From Ga0074130 sp964499485 (lineage in GTDB: Bacteria > Pseudomonadota > Gammaproteobacteria > Burkholderiales > Rhodocyclaceae): DNA of 64,000 nucleotides. Numbering within the stretch: the first letter of the stretch is position 1; each line of letters opens with the position of its first letter. The notes under the pieces were generated by a model. That model was not told the DNA's origin, made no database searches, and worked only from the letters and a program-made list of their open reading frames with translations. The DNA lies in contig CAZCLF010000004.1 in assembly GCA_964499485.1 (NCBI GenBank), positions 50,427 to 114,426 on the forward strand, read 5' to 3'. The position numbers and the translations under genes are program-made. Below, in pieces: positions 1-7,114 of this stretch.

Positions 1-549
1 CGGATCTTCCATCATGTAAGTGATCAACTGGCGCATGGATGCCTTGAATTCGATATCCACTTCCTGATCGGTACGCACCACTTGACCAGCCGCGGCAACA
101 TCAAGGCGGGCAAAAGCATCCAGTGCCTGACGCAGCATGCTCACGACAATGCCACAGACATGGCGGAAGTCGATATTCGGTGCCGAATGGAATTCGGAGC
201 CGTGAATTTGCTTCGCCATCTTGGCAATCTTTTTGGCTTCATCACCGATACGTTCCAAGTCGGTAATGGTCTTGATCACGGTCATGACCATGCGCAAATC
301 ACTCGCAGTCGGCTGGCGACGGGCAATGATCTGGGTACAGGCTTCATCGAGCTCGACTTCGTGACGGTTGACACGCTCATCGGTGGCAATGGCTTGGTCA
401 ATCAGCAGCATGTCGCCGCTGGAGAGGCCATCCATGGCCATGACGATCAACTGTTCAACTAACCCCCCCATCTGCAATACGCGATTGCGGATATTTTCGA
501 GGTCGGCATCAAACTGCTTGGCGATATGGTCATTCATGGGCGGGCTCAT
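1..549 (-). CDS. phoU: Phosphate transport regulator PhoU (3' end outside window)
   Basis: The minus-strand reading frame is open from 549 to the window edge and gives 183 residues starting MSPPMNDHIAKQFDADLENI. It shows the PhoU pattern of paired three-helix bundles, with an E/D-rich metal-binding stretch near TDLERIGDEAKKIAKMA (about residues 95-111). PhoU proteins repress the PhoR/PhoB phosphate regulon together with the PstSCAB transporter in the cytoplasm. The usual length is about 230-240 residues, so roughly 50 residues lie beyond the left edge. In-frame ATGs also occur at 570 and 537; none has a clear Shine-Dalgarno, so the start is uncertain. No pst gene is visible here. The identification rests on the overall sequence pattern and is fairly sure. 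Confidence 0.88.
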   Translation of the reverse strand, partial: MSPPMNDHIAKQFDADLENIRNRVLQMGGLVEQLIVMAMDGLSSGDMLLIDQAIATDERVNRHEVELDEACTQIIARRQPTASDLRMVMTVIKTITDLERIGDEAKKIAKMAKQIHGSEFHSAPNIDFRHVCGIVVSMLRQALDAFARLDVAAAGQVVRTDQEVDIEFKASMRQLITYMMEDP

Positions 550-613
550 GGGGTCTCTGGGACCGTGCATAGTATCAAGTGATTATGAAGGTTTTGTTGC
601 AACCCGCAAATCT

Positions 614-1285
614 CTATTTCAAATGCGTTACGACCCCATTGGGGGTGCCAAGTAAGAGGACATCGGCGCCGCGGCGCGCAAACAGCCCGTTGGTGACAAT
701 CCCGACGATCTGGTTGAGCGCAGACTCAAGTTCAACCGGCTGATTAATGCTGAGGTCATGTACATCGAGAATGATATTGCCGTTGTCCGTCGTGAACCCA
801 TCGCGCAGTACTGGTTTGCCACCGAGGGCGATAAGTTCACGTTCAACTTGTGCGCGTGCCATTGGGATAACCTCAAGTGGCAGTGGGAACTTGCCGAGGA
901 CATCAACCTGTTTGCTCGCATCACAAATACACACAAAGGTATCAGCGACTGCCGCTACGATTTTTTCGCGGGTCAGTGCCCCACCCCCGCCCTTAATCAT
1001 GGCAAAGCCCGGATCAATTTCATCGGCGCCATCAACGTAAATTGGCATGCGTGCCACTGCATTGAGGTCGAGCACCTTAAACCCGTGCACCTCTAGACGC
1101 TTCCTCGTGGCCTCTGAGCTGGCAACGGTTGCGCCGATACGTGGCTTGAGCGTAACAAGTGCATCAATAAAAAAATTCGCGGTGGAGCCAGTGCCAACAC
1201 CAATGGTCGCACCTTCGGGCACGTGCTTGCCAACATAGTCGACAGCGGCTTGTGCAACGGCTTGTTTCAGTTCATCTTGAGTCAT
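614..1285 (-). CDS. rpiA: Ribose-5-phosphate isomerase A
   Basis: Interconverts ribose 5-phosphate and ribulose 5-phosphate in the non-oxidative pentose phosphate pathway, in the cytoplasm. The 223-residue length is normal for RpiA. Family motifs are visible: the phosphate-binding GTGSTANF (31-38), DGADEID (85-91) with the active-site Asp residues, and KGGGGALTREK (98-108) with the catalytic Glu/Lys. The ATG overlaps the stop of the upstream PilZ-like gene by 4 bp (ATGA), which implies translational coupling within one minus-strand transcript. Confidence 0.97.
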   Translation of the reverse strand: MTQDELKQAVAQAAVDYVGKHVPEGATIGVGTGSTANFFIDALVTLKPRIGATVASSEATRKRLEVHGFKVLDLNAVARMPIYVDGADEIDPGFAMIKGGGGALTREKIVAAVADTFVCICDASKQVDVLGKFPLPLEVIPMARAQVERELIALGGKPVLRDGFTTDNGNIILDVHDLSINQPVELESALNQIVGIVTNGLFARRGADVLLLGTPNGVVTHLK

Positions 1286-2970
1286 ATGTTTTCCTGCGAG
1301 GTGTTCTGAAAGCGGACGCGCTCCCAGTCATTACCGTGGTCTAGTTTTTCGGTCAGTACAACATCACGTCGCCTACCGCCAACGTTGAGAATAAGGGCCA
1401 GGTTGGCGACAAAAAGTCCGGGTGGAAGCAGCAAGGTGTCGCTATCTTCTGCAAGCAGAATGGCATCAACAAAGCCGTTGCCAGCCTCGCAGGCTTCATT
1501 CCACACGGTTAGTGCAAGATTCGCAGGGCGGACTTGTGCGCATAAAGAGGGTACGGGCAAAGTCTCCAAGCCCAGGCTGGCACGCTTCTGCTTGTCGCGG
1601 CCAATCCGGCGGATGATACCGACACGCCATTCGATATCGCCTTCGAAACGAAATCCGACCAGTTCGCCGATGCGGTTGCGACTGCGCAGTCCAGGCGCTA
1701 GCGCCCCCAGCCCCGTTGCGCTGGCATCCACTTTCAGCCACTCATCCATCATCTGTTTGTCACCGGAGGTCTCTAATTTGAGCAAGGTTTCCAGTGGGTC
1801 GACGCTATTCTCGACAGTGACATCTGAGAGCTTGGCTGCATTGCCAAAACGCAACTCGTTAAACAAGTTCTCCATGTCTGCGCCACGATAGTTGAGCGAC
1901 TTACCTCGCTTGGAAAATGCGGCGCAGGCAATCATACGGCGCACTAATCCGAAGCCATGGACCACCCGCATCGGCACATTATCGGTTTGCCGCGGACTGG
2001 TCCGCGCAGGGGGTTGCTCTGCCCAGTGGAGCAGTAAAGTCTGAACCAGCTTATTCAGACCCTCATACTGACCCATAAAGGGTTGCAGCCATTCTGGCGG
2101 CGTCTCGCTACGGGTATCTTTCGCAAATTGCAGTAGTGGGGCCCGCAGGCGTCGTGTAGAGCAATACCGTAGAGACGGGTTATGTACAACATTGCTGGTG
2201 AAGCGGGTTGGGCTACCTGGATTGTGCAGGCTGATGAAGTGGCTGGTTCCTGCATGGGCGACTTCTGCAAACTCGAAATTGTTTGCATGCTGCTGTAACC
2301 AACGATGTAGTACTTCTATCTGCATGCTGACCAAGTTCGATGTCGGAGCAATCTCCAAATACAGACCCACCAGGTAGGTATGTAGCGTACTGCGGAGCTG
2401 CGGTTCATCGGGGTACGTGGCTTGCACTAATGAGGTGACGCCATGTTGTGAGGCTAGGCTCACAATTTTGTGTGCCGCGAGCCACCATTCAAGGTCAGGC
2501 GGTCGATAGCGGAAGTGATGTAGTTTTTTGCGCTCAACCCAAGCATGCATCGCGCGTGTCGAGCAAAGGGCCAGTTGCATCTTGGCTTTACTCAAATCCT
2601 CTTTGCTATGCAGCGCAACCTCTAGGCAGTGCTCATATCCCTGAAAGAGCAGTAGATTGTGACGATCAAGGTGAGCCCAAAGGAGTTCAGAGTTGTGTTC
2701 CCGGGTGCCTGGCAACAAGAAAGTGAGAAGCAGGTTGCTGTAATACGGGCGCGCAAAGTGATCAATGTGGATCAGCGCCTCTCGTAAGACAGCTGGTGAG
2801 AGCTCCGTATCGTAACGGCTGAAGTCTTCTATGAGTCCAGCTACATCAATGAGCACACGTGACGGATCATTGAGCGGGATTTCACTCAGCGTCTGGTCGA
2901 GGTTTTGCTTCGAACCCAATGGGTGGTTCGACTTCTCGCCCTGTAGAAGACTCGCCAACTTGTTGAACAT
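1282..2970 (-). CDS. Large protein with C-terminal PilZ-like domain, function unknown
   Basis: A 562-residue cytoplasmic protein with no signal peptide or membrane segment. The last third holds a PilZ-like beta domain: VDASATGLGAL fits the D/NxSxxG half of the c-di-GMP-binding signature, followed by GELVGFRF and WRVGIIRRIGRD, as in PilZ strands. The RxxxR half of the signature is not evident just before it, so nucleotide binding is uncertain. The N-terminal 380 residues are helical-looking and match nothing I recognise. I chose the ATG at 2970 because the longer in-frame ATG at 3009 lies inside the T-tract of the terminator that follows lpdA. The stop overlaps the rpiA start by 4 bp. A c-di-GMP effector is a possibility, not shown. 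Confidence 0.72.
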   Translation of the reverse strand: MFNKLASLLQGEKSNHPLGSKQNLDQTLSEIPLNDPSRVLIDVAGLIEDFSRYDTELSPAVLREALIHIDHFARPYYSNLLLTFLLPGTREHNSELLWAHLDRHNLLLFQGYEHCLEVALHSKEDLSKAKMQLALCSTRAMHAWVERKKLHHFRYRPPDLEWWLAAHKIVSLASQHGVTSLVQATYPDEPQLRSTLHTYLVGLYLEIAPTSNLVSMQIEVLHRWLQQHANNFEFAEVAHAGTSHFISLHNPGSPTRFTSNVVHNPSLRYCSTRRLRAPLLQFAKDTRSETPPEWLQPFMGQYEGLNKLVQTLLLHWAEQPPARTSPRQTDNVPMRVVHGFGLVRRMIACAAFSKRGKSLNYRGADMENLFNELRFGNAAKLSDVTVENSVDPLETLLKLETSGDKQMMDEWLKVDASATGLGALAPGLRSRNRIGELVGFRFEGDIEWRVGIIRRIGRDKQKRASLGLETLPVPSLCAQVRPANLALTVWNEACEAGNGFVDAILLAEDSDTLLLPPGLFVANLALILNVGGRRRDVVLTEKLDHGNDWERVRFQNTSQENI

Positions 2971-3007
2971 GGTCACATTATGAGCGAAAACGTCGCCAAA
3001 AAAATGC

Positions 3008-3031
3008 ACGGGCCGACTTGCGTCGGCCCGT
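3008..3031 (-). terminator. Rho-independent terminator after lpdA
   Basis: A perfect 10-bp inverted repeat ACGGGCCGAC / GTCGGCCCGT with a TTGC loop. On the minus strand it is followed by GCA and seven T residues (2998-3004), and it lies 30 bp after the lpdA stop. On the plus strand it is followed by four T residues. It ends the aceE-aceF-BPH-lpdA operon and marks the downstream gene's start as internal to 3009. Confidence 0.88.
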
Positions 3032-3061
3032 TTTGATACTGAATGCTACTGAATTGATTGA

Positions 3062-4885
3062 TTATTTCTTGCGAGGCGGTGGCAGATCGGTACAGCTGCC
3101 GTGTGCAACTTCAGCTGCCAGCCCAATGGTTTCGCCCAGCGTTGGGTGCGGGTGAATGGTCTTGCCGATATCCACGGCATCCGCGCCCATCTCGATTGCG
3201 AGGCAGATCTCACCAATCATGTCGCCTGCTGATGGGCCAACAATGCTGCCGCCAATGATGCGATGTGTTTCAGCATCGAATACCAGTTTGGTAAAGCCAT
3301 ACTCTGCACCGTTGGCAATGGCGCGACCTGAAGCCGCCCAGGGGAACTTGGCGGTCTCGATCTTGCGGCCCGCAGTCTTGGCTTCATCTTCGCCCACGCC
3401 CACCCATGCAACTTCTGGATGCGTGTAAGCCACGCTGGGGATGATACTGGCGTCAAAGAAGGCCTTCTGACCCGCGGCTGCTTCAGCGGCAACGTGACCT
3501 TCATGCACTGCCTTGTGAGCCAGCATGGGTTGGCCAACGATATCGCCGATGGCAAAAATGTGCGGCACATTCGTGCGCATCTGCTTGTCGACCGGGATAA
3601 AGCCGCGATCAGTCACGCTGACGCCGGCCTTATCCGCACCAATCTTTTTGCCGTTCGGACTGCGCCCCGCTGCTTGCAGCACAAGGTCGTAACGTTGGGC
3701 ATCCGCTGGCGCTTTTTCGCCTTCAACCTTGACCCAAATGCCATCCTTCTTCGCTTCAGCGGAGACGGTTTTGGTCTTCAGCCAGATGTTGTCGAAGCGA
3801 TGGTTGTTCTGCTTTTCCCACACTTTGACCAAGTCACGGTCCGGCCCCTGCATCAGGCCATCCGCCATTTCGACGACATCGACGCGTGCGCCGAGGGTGG
3901 AATACACCGTTGCCATTTCCAAGCCAATGATGCCACCACCGATGACCAGCATTTTCTTTGGAACCGACTTGAGCTCAAGTGCGCCAGTTGAATCAACGAT
4001 CCGAGGATCATTTAGTTCAAGGAAAGGCAGATGCACGGCTTGGCTGCCCGCTGCAATGATGCACTGCTGGAAACGAATAACTTTCTTCTCGCCGGTTTTT
4101 TCCTGTGCGTCGCCAGTGGTGGTTTCCACCTCGACGTGATGCGCATCAAGGAAGCTGCCAAAGCCACGTACGACATCCACCTTGCGCATCTTAGCCATAC
4201 CAGACAGACCGGTAGTCAGCTTACCAACCACCTTTTCTTTATGGCCGCGCAGCGCATCGACATCAAGCTTAGGGGCGGTGAAGGTGACGCCGGCTGCCGA
4301 CAGATGTTCAGCTTCGTCGATCACAGCAGCGACATGCAGCAATGCCTTGGACGGAATGCAACCCACATTCAGGCAAACGCCGCCAAGGGTGCTGTAGCGT
4401 TCGACCATGACGGTCTTCAAGCCCAAGTCAGCCGCACGGAAGGCTGCCGAATAACCGCCGGGGCCGGCGCCTAGCACCAGCACCTCGGTTTCGACATCCA
4501 CCTTGCCGGTGTAGCCGCCTGCGGCAGCTGCGACTACGGGCGCAGGCTTGGTAGGAGCAGAGGGAGCGGCCGGCGTACTGACCGGTGCTGCTGGCGGTGT
4601 TGCGGCGGTGGGGCTTGGCTTCGCTGCAGCAGGCGCTTCAGCCGCACCTGCGGCTTCTAGCAGCAGGATCACATGGCCTTCGCCGATGTTGTCGCCGAGT
4701 TTGACCTTGATTTCCTTGACTGTGCCGGCAGCAGGAGATGGTACGTCCATCGTCGCTTTGTCCGACTCCAGCGTCACCAATGCATCTTCGGGCTTGATGG
4801 TGTCACCCACCTTGACCAGGATATCGATGACGGGCACATCCTTGAAGTCGCCGATGTCGGGGACTTTGACTTCGATCAGAGCCAT
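3062..4885 (-). CDS. lpdA: Dihydrolipoyl dehydrogenase (E3) with N-terminal lipoyl domain
   Basis: FAD enzyme that reoxidises dihydrolipoamide of the pyruvate dehydrogenase complex with NAD+. The 607-residue protein has an N-terminal lipoyl domain (residues 1-78, lipoyl Lys43 in ESDKATMD), an Ala/Pro-rich linker (about 79-125), then the flavoprotein: dinucleotide motif GAGPGG (139-144) and the redox disulfide GGVCLNVGCIPSK (Cys171/Cys176). The C-terminal HPHPTLGET carries the catalytic His-Glu pair. The start at 4885 is supported by GGAGAAAGG upstream. A lipoyl-E3 fusion is known from other betaproteobacteria and Neisseria. Last gene of the operon; an 85-bp gap with a hairpin separates it from the BPH gene. 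Confidence 0.96.
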   Translation of the reverse strand: MALIEVKVPDIGDFKDVPVIDILVKVGDTIKPEDALVTLESDKATMDVPSPAAGTVKEIKVKLGDNIGEGHVILLLEAAGAAEAPAAAKPSPTAATPPAAPVSTPAAPSAPTKPAPVVAAAAGGYTGKVDVETEVLVLGAGPGGYSAAFRAADLGLKTVMVERYSTLGGVCLNVGCIPSKALLHVAAVIDEAEHLSAAGVTFTAPKLDVDALRGHKEKVVGKLTTGLSGMAKMRKVDVVRGFGSFLDAHHVEVETTTGDAQEKTGEKKVIRFQQCIIAAGSQAVHLPFLELNDPRIVDSTGALELKSVPKKMLVIGGGIIGLEMATVYSTLGARVDVVEMADGLMQGPDRDLVKVWEKQNNHRFDNIWLKTKTVSAEAKKDGIWVKVEGEKAPADAQRYDLVLQAAGRSPNGKKIGADKAGVSVTDRGFIPVDKQMRTNVPHIFAIGDIVGQPMLAHKAVHEGHVAAEAAAGQKAFFDASIIPSVAYTHPEVAWVGVGEDEAKTAGRKIETAKFPWAASGRAIANGAEYGFTKLVFDAETHRIIGGSIVGPSAGDMIGEICLAIEMGADAVDIGKTIHPHPTLGETIGLAAEVAHGSCTDLPPPRKK

Positions 4886-4934
4886 ATTCAGCCTTTCTCC
4901 ATTCAGCCGCTGCACTGCTGCAGTCGGGCTGTAG

Positions 4935-4961
4935 TGATGCGCGTGCATGGCATGCGCATCA
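4935..4961. repeat. Imperfect palindrome between BPH gene and lpdA
   Basis: Arms TGATGCGC (4935-4942) and GCGCATCA (4954-4961) are perfect complements; the stem continues inward for three more pairs after one mismatch, leaving a 3-base loop. It lies in the 85-bp gap between the BPH stop and the lpdA start. There is no T-tract, so it looks like an mRNA processing or stability element rather than a terminator. Confidence 0.5.
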
Positions 4962-4970
4962 GGGGTTTAG

Positions 4971-5543
4971 TCAATTACGCTTCAACGAGATCGAGTGCAG
5001 CACGATAGGCGCACCCGATGACGTATCAAACTCAATCCCGGCCTTGACGCCGAGCTCGGCGATCTGTGCCGCACTGGCATTGCTGTCGTAGGCCGCATAC
5101 ATGGCGCCCAGGGCAAAGTTACGGCCGGAGCCGACACCCCAGAAACGATCAAACTCGAACACCTCACGATAGGAATACACACCGTAAATGCCACTCGGGT
5201 TGGCGATTAGCGCGGTGATCTGTGACGACTCATAAGGGTCGTCATCGTCTTCCTTGGGGTTGAGATAAGCGTGTTCCTTGAGCAGCGGATGCAGACGACG
5301 GAAGGTTTCATACACTTCCATGCGCGTGCCGAACTTCACATCAGTAAGCAGGTTGAGCACGTTGGCAAACACCAAATGATGTGCCGAGCTGCCACAGATG
5401 CCAATCCATGAGTCGCCGACAGTGATGATCTTGTCGTGTTCGCCCTTGTAGCTGCGGTTGAGGCGCGTGTCGCCGAAGGTCGTTAGACCATCGGCGGCAA
5501 TCGCAACCTCATCGTTCTTACGGACGACAGTAATGGTCGTCAT
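4971..5543 (-). CDS. Beta-proteobacterial proteasome homologue (BPH), Ntn-hydrolase fold
   Basis: A 190-residue protein of the proteasome/HslV superfamily. If the initiator Met is removed, Thr2 becomes the N-terminal nucleophile (MTTITVVRKND). The proteasomal Asp17 falls in IAADG, and a Lys in GEHDKI sits where the catalytic Lys33 is expected after a short insertion. GSSAHH and GVGSGRNFALGAM match the conserved glycine-rich segments of beta subunits. From the literature, BPH family members form a ring complex distinct from HslV and Anbu; the physiological role is not established. The ATG starts 2 bp after the aceF stop with no Shine-Dalgarno, so translation is probably coupled. No HslU-like or Mpa-like ATPase is encoded nearby. 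HslV is the closest alternative, but lack of hslU and the sequence favour BPH. Confidence 0.85.
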   Translation of the reverse strand: MTTITVVRKNDEVAIAADGLTTFGDTRLNRSYKGEHDKIITVGDSWIGICGSSAHHLVFANVLNLLTDVKFGTRMEVYETFRRLHPLLKEHAYLNPKEDDDDPYESSQITALIANPSGIYGVYSYREVFEFDRFWGVGSGRNFALGAMYAAYDSNASAAQIAELGVKAGIEFDTSSGAPIVLHSISLKRN

Positions 5544-5545
5544 AG

Positions 5546-7003
5546 TTAGAGCATTGCCCGGCGCAGATCGCACAAGACCTTGCCGATGTAATCGACAAAA
5601 CGTGTACCTTCGGCACCGTCGATGACGCGATGGTCATACGACAGCGACAACGGCAGTACCTGACGCGGCACAAACTTCTCGCCATCCCACAGTGGTTTGG
5701 TCTGCAGCTTGGAGAGACCAAGAATAGCCACTTCCGGTGCGTTGATCAGCGGCGTGAAATAGGTCCCACCAATCCCGCCGAGGCTGGAGATTGAGAAGGT
5801 GCCGCCCTGCATGTCGCCCGGCAAGAGCTTGCCGTCGCGGGCATTCTTTGAGAGCACTGCCATTTCACGGGCAATTTCAGTCACGCTCTTCTGATCGGCA
5901 TTCTTGACCACGGGCACGACCAAGCCGTTCGGGGTGTCAGCAGCAAAACCGATGTGGTAATACTTCTTAAACACCAGATTATCGCCATCCAGCGAGGTGT
6001 TGAACTGCGGGTATTTCTTCAGTGCAGCAACGCAGGCTTTGATCACGAATGCCAGCATGGTGTAACGCACGCCAGCCTTTTCGGTTTCTTTGTCCTTGTT
6101 CATGGCGACACGGAACGCTTCCAGTTCGGTGACATCCGTCTCGTCGTACTGCGTGACGTGCGGAATCATGACCCAGTTGCGATGCAGATTGGCACCAGAA
6201 ATCTTCTTGATGCGCGATAGCGGTTGTACATCCACTTCGCCGAACTTGGTGAAATCAACCTTCGGCCATGGCAACAGATTCAGTTCGCCACCACCGGTAG
6301 TCGAGGCAGCAGCGGGTGCAGCAGCATTGGCGATTGCACCCGTGAGCACGCTCTTGACCCAAGCCTGTACATCTTCCTTGGTGATACGGCCCTTGGGGCC
6401 GGTGCCCGGTACCTTGTTGATGTCGGCACCCAGCTCGCGCGCAAACTGACGCACAGACGGGCTGGCATGTGCTTGACCGCCATTGATATTGGCCAGCTCA
6501 GCGGGGGTTGGCATGTGCACGGGCGGCGGTGCTGTGGTCGGCTCTTCGTCGGTCGGACGCACGATATCTTGCGAGGCGGTAACCGGGGCTGCCGGCGCGC
6601 GCGCCGGGGCAGGTGCAGGCGCCGCAGCGGGCGCGGCCGGACGGCTTACGCTGCTTTCCACTACCGGTGGTGGGGTCAGCAGACTTGCAACGCTGGCGGC
6701 AGGAGAGGACGGTGCAGGGGCAGCCTTGGCTGGCCCTGCGGCGGGAGCCGGCGCAGCAGCTGCTTCCGCGGATTCAAGCAACACAATCAGGCTGCCTTCT
6801 GCGACGCTGTCGCCAATCTTGACCTTGATTTCTTTGACGGTGCCGCTCGCAGGCGACGGTACATCCATCGTGGCCTTGTCGGATTCCAGTGTGACCAGTG
6901 CGTCCTCGGCCTTGACCGTATCGCCGACCTTAACCAGGATCTCAATGACCGGCACATCCTTGAAATCACCAATGTCCGGAACTTTGACTTCTATTACGCT
7001 CAT
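5546..7003 (-). CDS. aceF: Pyruvate dehydrogenase E2, dihydrolipoyllysine acetyltransferase
   Basis: Transfers the acetyl group from E1 to CoA through its lipoyl arm; core of the pyruvate dehydrogenase complex. The 485-residue protein has one lipoyl domain (1-78, Lys43 in ESDKATMD), a long Ala/Pro linker, a peripheral-subunit-binding domain starting around ASPSVRQFARELG with GTGPKGRITKEDV, and the catalytic acetyltransferase domain ending in SYDHRVIDGAEG with the active-site His and Asp. Many E2 proteins carry two or three lipoyl domains; this has one, with another on E3. The start at 7003 follows a strong GGAGG. Second gene of the operon. Confidence 0.97.
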   Translation of the reverse strand: MSVIEVKVPDIGDFKDVPVIEILVKVGDTVKAEDALVTLESDKATMDVPSPASGTVKEIKVKIGDSVAEGSLIVLLESAEAAAAPAPAAGPAKAAPAPSSPAASVASLLTPPPVVESSVSRPAAPAAAPAPAPARAPAAPVTASQDIVRPTDEEPTTAPPPVHMPTPAELANINGGQAHASPSVRQFARELGADINKVPGTGPKGRITKEDVQAWVKSVLTGAIANAAAPAAASTTGGGELNLLPWPKVDFTKFGEVDVQPLSRIKKISGANLHRNWVMIPHVTQYDETDVTELEAFRVAMNKDKETEKAGVRYTMLAFVIKACVAALKKYPQFNTSLDGDNLVFKKYYHIGFAADTPNGLVVPVVKNADQKSVTEIAREMAVLSKNARDGKLLPGDMQGGTFSISSLGGIGGTYFTPLINAPEVAILGLSKLQTKPLWDGEKFVPRQVLPLSLSYDHRVIDGAEGTRFVDYIGKVLCDLRRAML

Positions 7004-7050
7004 ACTGCCTCCACAACACCGCGACAGACCTGCGGCAGAGAATCTTGGGA

Positions 7051-7069
7051 AGTTGCGCACCGCGCAACT
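7051..7069. repeat. Perfect hairpin in the aceE-aceF gap (proximal to aceF)
   Basis: AGTTGCGC (7051-7058) and GCGCAACT (7062-7069) form a perfect 8-bp stem with a 3-base loop. No T-tract follows on either strand. It stands beside a second, longer hairpin at 7081-7103 in the same 111-bp gap. Confidence 0.6.
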
Positions 7070-7080
7070 GAACCGTAGTC

Positions 7081-7103
7081 ACCCCCTTCCGCTGGAAGGG
7101 GGT
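7081..7103. repeat. Perfect GC-rich hairpin in the aceE-aceF gap (proximal to aceE)
   Basis: ACCCCCTTCC (7081-7090) and GGAAGGGGGT (7094-7103) form a perfect 10-bp stem with a 3-base loop, 12 bp after the aceE stop. There is no T-tract. It resembles REP-like intergenic palindromes, which can stabilise upstream mRNA or partly terminate; which applies here is not visible. Confidence 0.65.
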
Positions 7104-7114
7104 TGAGGGGAAGG

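Noticed and set aside
2971..3009. Longer start for the PilZ-like gene at 3009
   Set aside because: That ATG lies within the terminator tail that follows lpdA.
4971..5543. HslV protease
   Set aside because: There is no hslU next to it, and the N-terminal region and insertion before the catalytic Lys fit the BPH family better.
6224..7078. 284-residue plus-strand frame opposite aceF
   Set aside because: It lies wholly over the aceF lipoyl and linker coding region, is a Gly/Arg-rich shadow and has no motif.
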